DNA of 64,000 bases from Tulasnella sp. 424 (Eukaryota; Basidiomycota; Agaricomycetes; Cantharellales; Tulasnellaceae): NCBI GenBank assembly GCA_019633425.1, contig WSUB01000087.1, forward strand, positions 1 to 64,000. The letters are read 5' to 3'. The notes below the pieces were generated by a model. The model saw only the letters and a program-made list of their open reading frames with translations, searched no databases and was not told the DNA's origin. Below are positions 21,253 through 32,964 of the stretch, in pieces. The position numbers and the translations under genes were made by a program. The stretch's first letter is position 1. Each line of letters starts with the position of its first letter.

Positions 21253-24200
21253 CTAGAGATGCTGGACGAGTTCCCATATCGCTGCAGACATCTCACTGAT
21301 CGGCCGGCCCATTTGCGTGTACATTTCGCGAGCCTCCACACAGGCAGCCTTCGCATCGACAAATTTGTGTTGGAGAGCGTATACTCCTATAAGTGTGTCC
21401 AACGCTTTGGCTTCACTCTCCGCGTCTCCATTCCTAGAATACGCTAAACGCGCGTTTGCGAAGCACTCCTCCGCCTCGTCATATCGACCCTGAAGAGCGT
21501 AAAGCCTCCCAAGACTGAGCAACTCGGTGGCTTCACCGCGAACGTCGTCCATGCTTGAGAATATCGATTGCGCAAGGCGGTAACACCGCTCCGCTTCGTC
21601 GTACGTGCCCTGCGCGGAGTGGACATCGCCAAGTCGATCCAATGCCGCCGCGCGTACTGCATCACGGCCGATTAGCGCATATGCAGCTTCAGCTTGATGT
21701 AGCGCCTCTTTCTCTTCATCAGACCTCGACTGGGACCTGAATATCACTGACAAAAGTATCAAAGCATTAGCTTGACCTTCCTTGTCGCCAATGCTGATCC
21801 AAATGTTAAGGGCTTGGGTAGCAGTCTCCTCAGCCTCAGGGTGTTTGTGCTGGGTATGAAGGTCTGTGCCGAGAGCTAGGAGTGTTCGGGCTTTGCTGTC
21901 ACCGGCCTCAGCCTGATCATAAGAAGCGACTGCTAGGCGGTAGGATGCTTCGGCGGCGTCGTATCTGCACTGGTCGCTATAAAGCTTTGCGAGACTGCGG
22001 AATGTGTTCCCGGTGCCGAGGATGTCTCCAATGCGAGAGTAGATGTTGCGGGCATCGTTGAAAGCGATTTCAGCCTCGCTGGTCCTCGACTGAGCACGAT
22101 AGGTATCACCTAAGCCGACTAACGTGTTTGCGGTACCCAGGTCATTGCCGATGCGAGAGTAAATTTCGTGCGCTTCTGTGAAAACCTTCTCCGCCTCCCG
22201 ATACTTTGATTGCGCGCAATATACTTCTCCCAGGCGATCCAACGTGTTTGCAGAGCCCATGTCATCACCGATGTGAGAGTGGATGTCATGCGCTTCCGTG
22301 AAAGCTTTTTCCGCCTCCGGATACCTCAACTGAGCGCGATAAATATTCCCCAGGCCGAGCAATGCGTTTGCGGCACCCAGGTCATGGCCGATGCGACAGT
22401 GGATATCGTGTGCTTCCGTGAAAGCCTTCTCTGCCTCCTGATACCTCGACTGAGCGCGATAGGTATTGCCCAGGCCGTCCAACGCGTTTGCGGCACCCAT
22501 GTCATGGCCAATGCGAGAGTGGATGTCGTACGCTTCCTTGAAAGCCTTCTCCGCCTCCCGATTCCTCGACTGTGCGCCATATACTTCTCCCAGGCCGGCC
22601 AACGCGTTTGCAGAACCCATGTCATGGTCGATGCGAGAATGTATGTTGTGCGCTTCCATGAAAGCCTTCTCCCCTTCCTGATACCTCGACTGAGCGCAAT
22701 AGATATTCCCCAGGCCGAGCAACGCGTTTGCGGAACCCATGTCATGGCCGATGCGACAGTGGATGTCGTGCGCTTCCGTGAAAGCCTTCTCCGCCTCCCC
22801 ATACTTCGACTGCGCGCGATATACTTCTCCCAAGCCGTCCAACGTGTTTGCAGAACCCATGTCATGGCCGATGCGACAATGGATGTCGTGCGCTTCCTTG
22901 AAAGCCTTCTCTGCCTCCCGATACCTCGACTGAGCACGATAAATATTCCCCAGGCCGTCCAACGCGTTTGCAGCGCCCATGTCATGGCCGATGCGACAGT
23001 GGATCTCGTGCGCTTCCGTGAAAGCCTTCTCCGCCTCCCAATCTTTTGACTGAGTGCGATAAATATTGCCCAGGCCGACCAACGCGTTTGCGGCACCCAG
23101 GTCATTGCCGATGCGAGCGTGGATATCGTGCGCTTCCGTGTAAGCCTTCTCGGCGTCCGAATTCCTCGACTGGTTACGGAGGAAGTGTCCAAGGCAACTC
23201 AAGGCATTCGCCTCCGCCAAATGATTTTTCGTTCGACTCGCGACCTCTAAGGCTGACCGGAAGTGGGACTCGGCCATCACTCGGTCGTTCCGAAGCTCGT
23301 ATGTTCTCCCGAGCTCAAGCAGCAGGTTCGCCGACCGCACTTTCTGACCACTGGTGCTATAACCGGAAGGAGTCTCGGAAGGCTTACAGAGGGTCATTTC
23401 AGAATCATTGTCGTCACTCTCGGCCACGTAACTCACCATTTTGTTAACCTTTAGCTGAAAAGTCGAAGCATCGATCCTCTTGGCTGGCTCTAAGTGCCAA
23501 CAATCCGACATTATATTGCAGAGCATGAGAACCAGCGACAGATTGGCGTCGTCCCGAATCGCGGGCAACTTCCCCCTTATGGCGTGTACTATAATGACTG
23601 ACTCAACATTGAAACCGTCAAACGGGATCTTGCCAGTTACAATCTAATATGCAGCCGCAGTTGTGAGGTGCTGAACAATCGCAAGAAACTGAACCGTGCT
23701 AGACTCACCTCCCAGGAAACCCACCCCAAAGCCCACATGTCACTAGGTAAATCCTGAACCCCGTTATTTAACACCTCGGGAGCTGTCCACCGTAAGGACC
23801 ATCCGGGCCCGGTCAAGGTGAGTTCCATAGTGGAAGGGTCGAACTGGGCATTTGGGGAGATTGGCGTTGTGGCTATATCTTGGCAGACCGGAGATTCAGC
23901 CGACGCATTGTCCGTTTTCTCTGCGGCTAGGTCCTGTCCAATCCGGGCTGACCCAAAGTCGGTGATAACGGCATGGTAGGAGGAGTTGACAAGGATGTTA
24001 AACTGAACAACGATTAGCTCAGGTGGGAGTGTTTGAGAAAAGGATTCGGGAGATTCACAGATTTGAGGTCACCATGACAAATAGGGGGTTGTCGGCTGTG
24101 CAAGTACCCTAGTCCCTTCGCTGTATCTTGAATCTACAGATATCAGAAACTCAGTGACTATAATAATCCGTCGCATCATAGATCACACTCACCAGAGATA

Positions 24201-24758
24201 TACGCTCTGGGATATCCCACTCGCCCGACTGCAAAAATTCTCGAACGTTGCCATTCCCTTCCCAAGGCAAGATCATCCAAGCGTCTGCTTTATGCATGTC
24301 CTCGACAAATCCAACAAGGCTAATGATGTTCGGATGAGAAAGCGATACCATTAGACTGAGTTCATTGACGAAAGACTGAGAAAAAGAAGGTAGCCAATAG
24401 TTAGAACGATCAAACAGCCGTGGCGGCCGATGATACCTTGAAAAACTTTGCGGACTCTTCCACATCATCCCGCTTCCATTCGAGCTTTTTCACAGCCACT
24501 TTCACCTCAGGCATCGTGTTCTCCGATGTGTCGGGGGGACTGAGTGTTCCGATGACAACGATGCCTTGACCGCCTTTTATGCCTGTTTGGGTTTCTTCCA
24601 TTTTGATTCTGGAGGGATCGATTCGACGGGGAATTCCGCCTAGGATATCTCGCTTGAATTATATCAGTAATCATTCTGTCAAGTTCGTGAAATACCCCTA
24701 CAGCCTTTTTTAGCTTTTGGTCGGCGAGCGGCGGGGCCGTCGAGTCAGAGTCCGGCAT
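21253..24758 (-). CDS. K3: non-RD TKL kinase-TPR protein, inverted copy
   Basis: Minus-strand exons: 24758-24702, 24652-24437, 24375-24193, 24133-24059, 24002-23709, 23643-23437, 23382-21253; 1,053 aa. Every exon length matches K1 except exon 1 (19 codons) and the TPR exon. Kinase motifs are intact: GGQGIVVIG, VAVKK, FVNE, HGDLKS, DFGSARI, TAPEV. There are 17 TPR units, nine of them central. Many central units share a HCRIGHDMG variant that is nearly absent from the other genes, which points to repeat spread within this gene. It is the only K gene on the minus strand, and its whole block including S is inverted relative to K1. The upstream X unit is absent. Confidence 0.85.
22120..23199 (-). 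repeat. Central TPR array of K3: 9 x 120 bp
   Basis: Nine exact 120-bp units read on the minus strand. Units 3-8 share CATGAC(A/C)TGGG (HDMG/HDLG) and often TGTCGCATCGG (CRIG). The plus-strand open frames across this array are shadows. Confidence 0.87.
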
Positions 24759-24960
24759 TCAATGTTAAAGGTGCGGTTTAGAGTGGTGAGACAGCAAAGT
24801 CGAATGACTGGGAATGAGAAGCAGTGTGTTTTTGAGGGTTGAAAGAGCTCTGAGGATCAGCTTCAGCTCCAAGGTTAGCTTTTAAAATCGAGTGGACACA
24901 GACAGGGTGTTCACAGGCCTCACCTCCACAAATGCCCACGCTGGACAAGTCTGCAACCGA
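24759..24960 (-). promoter_or_regulatory. Promoter/5' leader of K3
   Basis: Reverse-strand version of the K promoter: TTTGTGGAGGTGAGGCC, CGATTTTAAAAGCTAACC, then CTTCTCATTCCC. Similarity to the other K upstream regions stops near 24,960, so K3 has only the proximal element. Confidence 0.5.
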
Positions 24961-24964
24961 GGTG

Positions 24965-25700
24965 ATGACGGTCGGGTGGCTCGGCAACCCTGCTCTCAAA
25001 AACCATCCAATGTAAATCCCCGCTGTTCTACGCTCGCACGGTTGGTGTGATAACAAACAATAACCAATCGCAGCTCTCGGTTCTGATCCCCCACCCAAGC
25101 TCGAAACGGACGATGACCCTACCACCATTTATTTCTTAATCTATGCTATGTCATGACGCTTTGGGGGACGGTGCATACTCGGGTTAACTTTCAGGAGTAT
25201 GCGAGGATCATGCTTACCATTTCATACACGCGCCTCGTTTCCTCATTCAGTCGCTCCACGCGGATATCCTCTTTATCAAGGTCATGATTCACGCCATAAG
25301 TAAATAGCGGCATGTAAAATGGCGGGAGGAGTCAAACCTTCCCGGGGTCCCTCCCTCGATCAGTGCAATGTGAGTGTTGAACTCGTTGATGCTACCGTGG
25401 CATTGCGCTCGAAGCTAATCGGCGAAGGAGCTATACACTAACAATGGTGCCGGACTCGAATGAGGCGACGGAGCATAGCCCTACCTGTCAGTGACCAAGA
25501 TTAAGACAGTGTCATTGAAAATACCTTCATTCATGTCCGCGTTCCCGTGATGACATGATTTGGTACCCTTTGTACACGTCACTACTTTGCTTTTGATTCC
25601 ACCACCGACGACCAAAGGATCAAGTTTAGTGAAAGAGGACATCGAATGAGAGAAAGAGAGAGAGGAGACATAACCCGCAAGAGGAAGTGGGTGAACCCGT
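24965..25700. other. Intergenic, no strongly supported gene
   Basis: Within it, minus-strand sequence around 25,545-25,625 (GTCG(T/G)CGGTGGTGGAATC and a GGTACCAAATCATG) is related to minus-strand sequence around 27,935-28,010. Nothing else is recognised. Confidence 0.35.
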
Positions 25701-25713
25701 GCACACTGCAGGG

Positions 25714-26035
25714 TCATTGGTATTGCCCGGCAGCCACACTCCCTCTCTCACACCGCACTCCGTGGATCGTAACGTTGTTTGTAAGAGTGTCGCAAGGGCC
25801 AAGTCGTATACGGGCGTTGAAGGTGACCAAAGAAAGCATCCGTTTCTCAAAGAACATCCAATACAGCACCTGAACAGCCAAGCTCAGTACGAGGAACAGC
25901 GAGAGAAGAGAAGGGACATACTTCGACGACCGCAATACTGCAGTCATCTGAAGCATCCCAAGACGGGGAAGAGTCCACAATAACTATAAGAGAAAACGAA
26001 ACAAGACCGAACGTATGGAAAGCGTAACCAACCAA
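25714..26035 (-). CDS. Weak candidate gene, unknown
   Basis: Two short minus-strand exons can be joined by removing a 51-nt segment starting GTATGT and ending TTCAG (about 25,880-25,930). This links ...DCSIAVVE to VLYWMFFEKR... and ends at a stop near 25,714. The first exon has a hydrophobic start. No domain is recognised, no complete paralogue exists here, and the true limits may lie further out on either side. Confidence 0.25.
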
Positions 26036-26039
26036 ACGG

Positions 26040-27380
26040 AGAAGTTACAAATGAGACGGTGGTTTACAGACGTGCAGCAAGGAAAACGAGCAATAAGGAA
26101 GAATAGAGAGGAAAGGGAAAAGAGAAATTAAACGCCGAGCACGGCAACGATTCGGCTTGTATGCTGACAGAAGACTGAAGTGTGCGAAAGCGGTTGAGCA
26201 GGTGGAATAACGATAGGAGCTGATGATGAAATGGTATCGTGACTGGTGGGAAGAGAGAATGCAATGATGGTCCACGAGGTGTATGCGCTACAAGAGGAAA
26301 GAGACGATTCAGCTACCGCCAAATATTCCAGCCCTATGAGACTTGAAGAGACCTCATCGAGTCTTAAACGCTTGACACGCCTGTGTTGTTCAAAACTGGG
26401 GCACGTCGCAGGGAATGATCGGGTCCCACAACGCTGGTGGGAGAAACGGTTAGCCATATTTCCGAGACGAAGAGACGTGGTGACATGAACTTACTATCCA
26501 TACGCACGCGCACTCATGGCGGTCGCGCGGTAAAGCTGGCGAGAACCGACCATGGCATAGAAGCGGAGCTGCCCTTCAATCTCCGCCGCGTCAAAAGGCC
26601 GACCGGACGAGACCTCACTACGACTCCGGGAGAGCGGTAGTGCGCGGAATAACGAGGGTTGCTACTTGAAACGGAGCTGAGAATTCACCGTCAGATGACC
26701 ACAGAAATTGCAAGGTACTCAGGTAGTATACATACCGTACGCGCGTATGGCCTGTCCCTCGGCTCGTTCAGCGCTGCTTCCATGCATCCCGATAGGAGTG
26801 TTCTTTGCGGGAATGGGACCTTTCGCGCTAGCCAAGGCCATGTCCGCTGGTGAGATCTTTCAGGTGTTCTGGTGCCTGTGGACGATGGTTGCACGGGCTC
26901 GGTTGTCGTACGTGATGAGGGACTCGACATTACGGAAGGGTTGGGTTGAAGATAATATCTGTTGGGATATATTGGTTTTGCTTTTCGATCCCGTCTGTTG
27001 TCCTTGGGTCGGATTGCGTTGGAGGGCGCGATGTCGATCGCTAAAGTGGGGGTTGGGAGTGCGGCAACCCCCCAGGTTCACAGCGAAGTTGCAATATTCT
27101 GCCACCTCATTCGTTGAGGAGAAAGCACGCTTGAGGCAATAGAGAAGAGAGGTCGATATTCAGTGAAATGCACGCGTTCAATCTCAAGCGAGGCGTACGA
27201 TTCAAAACCCTTTGGTGGCAGTGGTAGGGGATTTCCCTAAACGTTTCGTAAGTAAAGAACGACGGTTTATCTTGCAGCGAGCAAACGGGTCGATGAGCTC
27301 ACCGGGCGTCGTGAAAACAATGAGAATAGTCTTGCCCCAGGTCTATTGGGCGGATTCTAATATTCCGTGGTGAGCTGGCA
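26040..27380. other. No confidently supported gene
   Basis: Both strands have overlapping short frames (for example 26,708-27,142 plus, 26,860-27,105 minus) with no recognisable motif. A spliced minus-strand gene is possible but cannot be modelled with confidence. Confidence 0.3.
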
Positions 27381-27382
27381 GT

Positions 27383-27769
27383 TCAGTCAGAAAAGAAATG
27401 CCACGCAGCGCTCACAATGCGTTGATTCTTTGCTTTTCCAGAGGTCGAAGCTTCATCATCCTGTTTATTTCTACAGCGGAGGGTGACGCCGTTGAAGAGA
27501 CTGAAGATGCCCTTCAAGATGGGGGTGGATGAGTGATTGCTCTCCCCTCGACGGGAGGACCGCGTCCAAGAAGTGAAATGAACCACTTGCAGAAGGTGAG
27601 CTAATTTGGTGCGGCGAAGTTCGGTCGAACGGACAGTTTCTGGCGAGCGATAAGAGCGAGCGAACAGGGGTTGGGAGTCTAAACAGGCTAAACAGGCCAA
27701 ACAGGCCGTGTGGGGTGGTGGCGCGTTTTTATCGTCACGCGCTTGAGCCACCACCGGGCACTGCAGCAA
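27383..27769 (-). CDS. Hypothetical ORF, weak
   Basis: A 128-codon frame. Its 5' part crosses a small tandem repeat (CTAAACAGGC/CAAACAGGC at about 27,680-27,706) that encodes a CLACLACL run. No domain is recognised. It is listed only because it is the longest open frame in this stretch. Confidence 0.18.
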   Translation of the reverse strand: MLQCPVVAQARDDKNAPPPHTACLACLACLDSQPLFARSYRSPETVRSTELRRTKLAHLLQVVHFTSWTRSSRRGESNHSSTPILKGIFSLFNGVTLRCRNKQDDEASTSGKAKNQRIVSAAWHFFSD

Positions 27770-27939
27770 ACAGGGATTGGACGATTGCCATTAGAGCGGA
27801 AATTTGATACGCGATGCAGATTGCCAGAATAGTCTGATCATGGGTACTGTCTTAAAGCCCCATTTCACAGTAGGCTTCAGGGCCCGGCAGAAGATTAATT
27901 CCTCGCTCAGTGCCCCATAACGAACAGCAATGGCATGGT

Positions 27940-28625
27940 TTAGTACCCTCCATCGCACCTCGTTACTTTACTTCCAATTTCATCACCGATAACAATCGAT
28001 CCCAAGACTGCCATGATGAAAATGAGTAACAGAAAGGATAACAAACACGTCATTGGTAAATGCGAAAAAAGGAGGGGGGGAAAAAACCACAAAATGGAGC
28101 AGGAAAATGAGATGAGAAGCGCAAAACCCAAAGCAGACAAGCTATTACCCGGAATCAGTCTAGGGAATGAAAGGATAAGAAGCAGCTGGGAACGAATCGT
28201 TGGAAGTCCCCCCTCTACCTTGGGGACGTTGAATTCATGCTACCAGGAACGTCCAGGAACACAGACGCGCTTGGCTTTCTGCTCTTTTTCTTCTCTCCAT
28301 CTCCTTTGCTTTGTTTAGCCTTGGATAAAGTGCTGGAAGGAGAGGGCGAGGCTGACAAAGACCCCGCGAAGACCATTGATGGAGAAGGGGACGCCAACGA
28401 AGCAGGAGCGCTGAACAGGTCAGACGCTTCGACAGTGTTGATGCTCCCAGTTTCGGGCTTGTCCATGTCGACGATTACTCGATTGAGGGTTTGACATTGG
28501 GCTTTATGGTCCGTGAACGCAAATGCAGGAATGCTGTACTGACGAAGCAGGAACCACTGCGAAAGATTGCTCCCTCTTCCGTACACTGTAAATGTTAGGG
28601 AACCGTGCGATTCGTAGCTACACAA
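27940..28625 (-). CDS. Putative membrane-anchored protein, weak model
   Basis: On the minus strand, a 136-codon frame (28,625-28,215) has a segment with VYGRGSNLSQW followed by a Ser/Pro-rich and then Lys-rich part. Just downstream, 28,140-27,940 has two strongly hydrophobic stretches (FALLISFSCSILWFF and LLSFLLLIFIMAVLG). The two could be exons of one gene with an ectodomain and membrane anchor, but the joining intron is not resolved. The 3' end resembles minus-strand sequence near 25,550-25,620. Confidence 0.25.
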
Positions 28626-28689
28626 ATTTCCCCACCTCAGAATGTACCAATAAATAGCTTTTCCATTTTCACTTTCTCTATAATAAATT

Positions 28690-29034
28690 TCTTCTTATTT
28701 CGCTTTCGTCTCCGCGTAGAATATCCGTGAAACTCCGGAGCTGAAAGCCACATAAATAACGAAATTACCTTTTTGGGATCCTTTGTTTGAGAAACCGGCC
28801 GACGCCTCAATTACTTCTTTCATGACCGGATTCGTCGACGTAAGCTTTGTAAGTCTGACGAATCCATTCGGGCGACTCGCCGATGGTTTACTACGTGCCG
28901 CAGCACGTTGCAATGGCTCGGGGCCGCTTAATTCCCTAAATTGGCAATTAAGCGCCCAGAGCTTCGCGCAGACCATCGGCGCGTTGCCCGCGCCTTCCGC
29001 TGCGCATGGAAGGTTCGGGAAAGTAGTAGAACCA
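28690..29034. other. Undefined segment next to LTR-like stretch
   Basis: Open on both strands for 80-90 codons with no recognised motif. It may be part of a decayed mobile element together with the adjacent stretch. Confidence 0.25.
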
Positions 29035-30041
29035 TGTAGAATGATTTAGAATAACCGAGCACGACCTTAGCTAGCAAATAAATACGGGTTCTGCCTCAGG
29101 AGAGGCAGAACAACCCTTTTACCCCCCTCATAACCGTTCGCTCAGCGAAACCCAATTCCGCTTAAGTTCCGCGTGACAAACGAACTTGTTCCCGTTTTAA
29201 CTCTCGAGATAAAGAGTTCTCGCGTCGTCAGCGCGAGTATAATCTTGATATTAACGTCGGTGCCGTCTCGGACGTTCCCGACTCTATTCGACCTCTAGCG
29301 AGCTCGAATCCCCATCAAATCAAACGATCGCTACGACGTTAGATTTGGGCTATCGTTAGCTACATTTTGTACTAAGATAGTTAGGTTAATAAACGATTCC
29401 CTTTTAAGGTAATCGTTACTTTAGCCATCTATTCGCTTTACCCCGATTGGCGAATGACCCACTAGGAAATCCCTTACGCTTTAAATACCATTCGAAAGCC
29501 CTCGTTTACGCGAGCACGACGGTGGTATTTGCTTAACGTAATTCGATTTACTAAGTCTTCCGCGGACTATTTCCGTGAAAGTCCGACCGGCGCTTAAATC
29601 CGGCAAGCCGCGCCGCAGCTTCCGGTCATACGCCGAGACCTTTCCTCTCGGGGATCAAGCCCGAAAAACTATCCGGCTTACGCAAATAGCCCATGCGAAT
29701 ATATTCCGAGCGTCGGAACGCCGGAATACTTGTTAAGGCTTCCTCATCGCTCTTCACGGCCATATCCGGCAGATATCCCCTCACCCGCTCAATACCAGAC
29801 GATCCTCGTCCGTCTCCCTTTATCGAAACCCCACCAAACTCAATCCATTGTATCTACGAATAAGTTACAAAGCTCTAGCTACGGTTTTAGCTAAGTAATT
29901 AGTCATTCTTGCCTTACCTTAATTCTAATACGCATCCCGCGCGGCGACTCCCGTTTCTCACGGTTCGCGCGCGCCTCCAGCCTACCGGCGCTTAACAGTA
30001 AAGAATACATTTCGTTTCTGATTAAGATATATGCTACTACA
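29035..30041. mobile_element. Possible solo LTR (about 1.0 kb)
   Basis: A gene-free stretch with composition unlike its surroundings, bounded by TGTAG (29,035-29,039) and CTACA (30,037-30,041), which are short perfect inverted ends of LTR type. No flanking target duplication is seen (ACCA on the left, TTCC on the right), and no gag/pol frame is present. It could be an unrelated decayed repeat. Confidence 0.25.
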
Positions 30042-30049
30042 TTCCTCGA

Positions 30050-30690
30050 GCACTTGGAGTATCTAATAGTATGCGTCCGCGTGTTATTAAGTCAATGGAG
30101 GCCACAGAGAAGAGATTGATTGACGGGTATAACGGCGAAGTGAGAGCGTACCCATAGTGGGCGTGCTTTGCAAACATCCAAACAGAGTTTGCAAAAGCCA
30201 ATGGATTTGTAGGCCGATTGATACCGGAAACAAGAGATCCTATGATACTAATGGCGATCTTTACTATACGTTAACCTAGGATCAAGCAATGAAAGAAAGT
30301 GCACTCACATCCAGCGGAGGACATGGCTCTCAAGCCTCTGTCCGCGTCGATACGGACCCCCGCATCACTTAGACTTTAGCATGGCCATAACGAAGTACAG
30401 GGCCAGGAGCGCGACAGATTTGATAAAGTTTTTCATCCCTAAGCTTGAACCAACCTCCAGTATGCGGTCCCAGGATGGAGTTGTGCTGGGTTGCAGAGCC
30501 CAAGTGCGAGCATTCGGGGAGAGACGCAAGTGTAGACCGGTTGACTTCTTTGATAGTTGTCCAGTTTGCATAGCGGACTCGGAGACACAAAGGCTATTAC
30601 TACCGACACAGAAGGTGCGGGTGGTGCTTGCTTTATTGTCTTGAAGTGTTGGGCCGTTGGAAAGCATCAGCAAAAAGCCTTTTGGGATAT
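30050..30690. other. No supported gene
   Basis: A minus-strand frame (30,365-30,766) is open for 133 codons, but it overlaps a similarly open plus-strand frame and has no recognised motif. Confidence 0.3.
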
Positions 30691-30699
30691 ATTTCTTAG

Positions 30700-32960
30700 G
30701 AAAACTATATAGCATAGATATGCTATATATAAGGCCTCTAGTATATATTAGAGCATAGCATCTCATTGCATCTCATACCACTGTATATCAATTTATTGCA
30801 AATAATTGTTCTATAGCACAATAGCATTTTATATCAGTATATCCCTGTAGCCTTGTTGCGTTTCATAGCAATTTGTTTCTCCATTGCATTTTATAGCAGT
30901 TTATCTCTGTATTGCAACACATAATACTATATATTTCTGTATAACAGGACCCTCCTGACCTCACTATTAGAAGTCCTAGGTACACCTGCATGAGCTAGAA
31001 TCTACTGGCCTTCACATATCCACAGTTACCATGGCTTTGACAAAAGTCAGCGGTTAGTCATAAAAATGCCAAAGGAGCCACATACATACCTACCGAATGG
31101 TTACATTAGTATTTCTATTATTTACTGCAGGAGAAAGATCCATTTTTAGAGCCTGAATGGGGCGCATCAGAATGCAGGCACATGCTGTCACTGCTATATG
31201 AATAGGTAGTGGTGCAAAATTCAATTAGGCAAAGATAGTGCTCAATATTGAAATAATGACTTGATGCTGCATTGGAAGGGCCCTGAAAACAATAGCTGAG
31301 AGTAATAGAAGTCCATTAACATAATTTTCATAGAAGCATAGGCTTTAGAAGAGATTATGCCAGCCTCCCAACCAAAAGAATTGCCAAAGTTGAAGTATGA
31401 TTTTTTGTTCCTCCTCTCATCCATTTATATTATTTTTCCAATAAGTTATATAGTATACCTGAAGAGTGAGAGGGATAGATTTACCTAGTTGCTCAATAAT
31501 GCGTGGGGAGGTGGCTCTTGATGGAGCGGAGTCGAGTCGCCGTCGGCGATTCCCACGATGCCAACAGCCCGTCAACTCAACACCCCGCCGTATCCCCCTT
31601 CACTGCCGTTCATCTCTAGCGGAGGCACCACCAGTATCTACACCTTCAGGGATGGTAAAGTGGGCTATTTATAAGTGTTTTCCATTACTAACCCTCGCTT
31701 TTGATAACTAATGTTCAAAATTCCGTTAGAATGACCGGCCGGGGCCTCAACGTGTCGGTGCACCACACGATGATCCTTAAAGAATCCATGGCTGCCATCC
31801 ATGTCTTCAGCGACGCCAATAAGGTTTGTAAGTTACTTGGTTTTGCTATTCGTTTTGACTTTGGACTACTAACCTTTAAATTTACATTAGAACGACGGTT
31901 CGGGGCCACAACGCTCTGTTGACCGCACGTCGATCCCTAGCACAGCCACGGCAGCCGTCCTTGCCTTCAGGGACGCTAAGGGGACTCATAGCTGAGTCTA
32001 ATCTACGATTTATTCTGTATTTGGCTTACAAACCGTTGAATTTCCATTAGAACGACCGTTTGGGGCCTCAACGTGTTTGCGCACCACCCGTCGATCCTTA
32101 GCACAGCCACAGCTGAGATCCTTGCCTTCAGGGATGCTAAGGAGGCTCATAGGTAAGCTGGTATCACTATCTATTCTGACTTTAGACTACTAATCTTTGA
32201 ATTTGCATTAGAACAACAATTCGGGGCCACAACGCCCCATAGCACCACACGTCGATCCCAAGCACAGCCACAACAGCTGTCTCACCTTCGGGAACACTGA
32301 TTGAGTCCATAAGTAAGTTTATCTTGCAGTTTATTCTAGTTTTAACTTACTAACTCCTGGATTTTTATTTGAACAACGGCTGGCAGCTGTGGGCCCCGCC
32401 TCTGCCTTCAGGGGTGTTGGGGTTCACAACCCTCGTCATCACCGTGCTCAACCCTCGCCACACTCGTCTTTAACTCTCACTACCGTTCTTAACCATCGCT
32501 GCTGCCATCCTCCACCCTTTCTGCTGCTGTCCTCATCTCTCGCCACCACCATTCTCGACCCTCCCCACAGCCGTTCTTGCCCATCATCACTGCCATTCTC
32601 AACCATCACCCCTGTTTCCAATTCCCATTTTGGTTTATGTGTTTATAATCCTGTCTTGCAGTGTTAGCAGATAGTTCTATATGGAATATTGAATTCTATT
32701 GGATGGTTCCATGGTGCACTGGGGGGTATATACTACTATTAAATGCAATGGATAAGAGAATACTAGGCTACCCCATTCTATATACATATATACACAACTA
32801 TGAACTGCAATGAAATACAACAAACAGCTATGGTAATGTATATATGCTATATACCAATTAGAGATAAATATGCCGCTATAAAATGCTATAAATTGATATG
32901 TGGCAATAAATGCTATATATCATTGTATAGCAGTGTATAGCATTTTATAGCATTGTATAT
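30700..32960. mobile_element. Segment bounded by AT-rich TATAGCATT-type repeats
   Basis: Left part (about 30,700-30,950) and right part (about 32,690-32,960) are built of variants of TTGCATTTTATAGCAGT / TATAGCATTGTATATCAGT. The right part resembles the left in reverse orientation (for example CATTGCATTTAATAGTAGTA read on the minus strand). The left edge has a near-palindrome, TATATAGCATAGATATGC followed by TATATA. This suggests a decayed element of about 2.3 kb with subterminal inverted repeats. No transposase is seen. Confidence 0.35.
31470..32390 (+). repeat. Tandem array of exon-intron-like units (~160-170 bp)
   Basis: Units begin after CATTAG or GTTAG with AACGAC(C/G)G-like sequence and GGGGCC(T/A)CAACG, at about 31,730, 31,890, 32,050 and 32,212, with a degenerate one near 32,375. 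Each has a G/C-rich part containing GTCGATCC and CAGCCAC, then an AT-rich part that looks like an intron: GTAAG(T/C) or similar, CTAAC/CTAAT, CATTAG. One unit reads GSGPQR...TATAAVLAFRDAK. Frames are not all open, so it is described as a repeat array, possibly from a once spliced gene. Confidence 0.5.
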
Positions 32961-32964
32961 CAGT

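Noticed and set aside
22210..23049. Long plus-strand open frame (279 codons) across the K3 TPR array, and similar antisense frames over the other arrays
   Set aside because: They exist because a 120-bp (40-codon) repeat with strong codon bias keeps an antisense frame open in every unit. They lack their own promoter or motif and shift with the array.
28783..29049. 88-codon plus-strand frame next to the LTR-like stretch as a gag fragment
   Set aside because: No zinc knuckle or other retroelement motif is visible, and the opposite strand is equally open.
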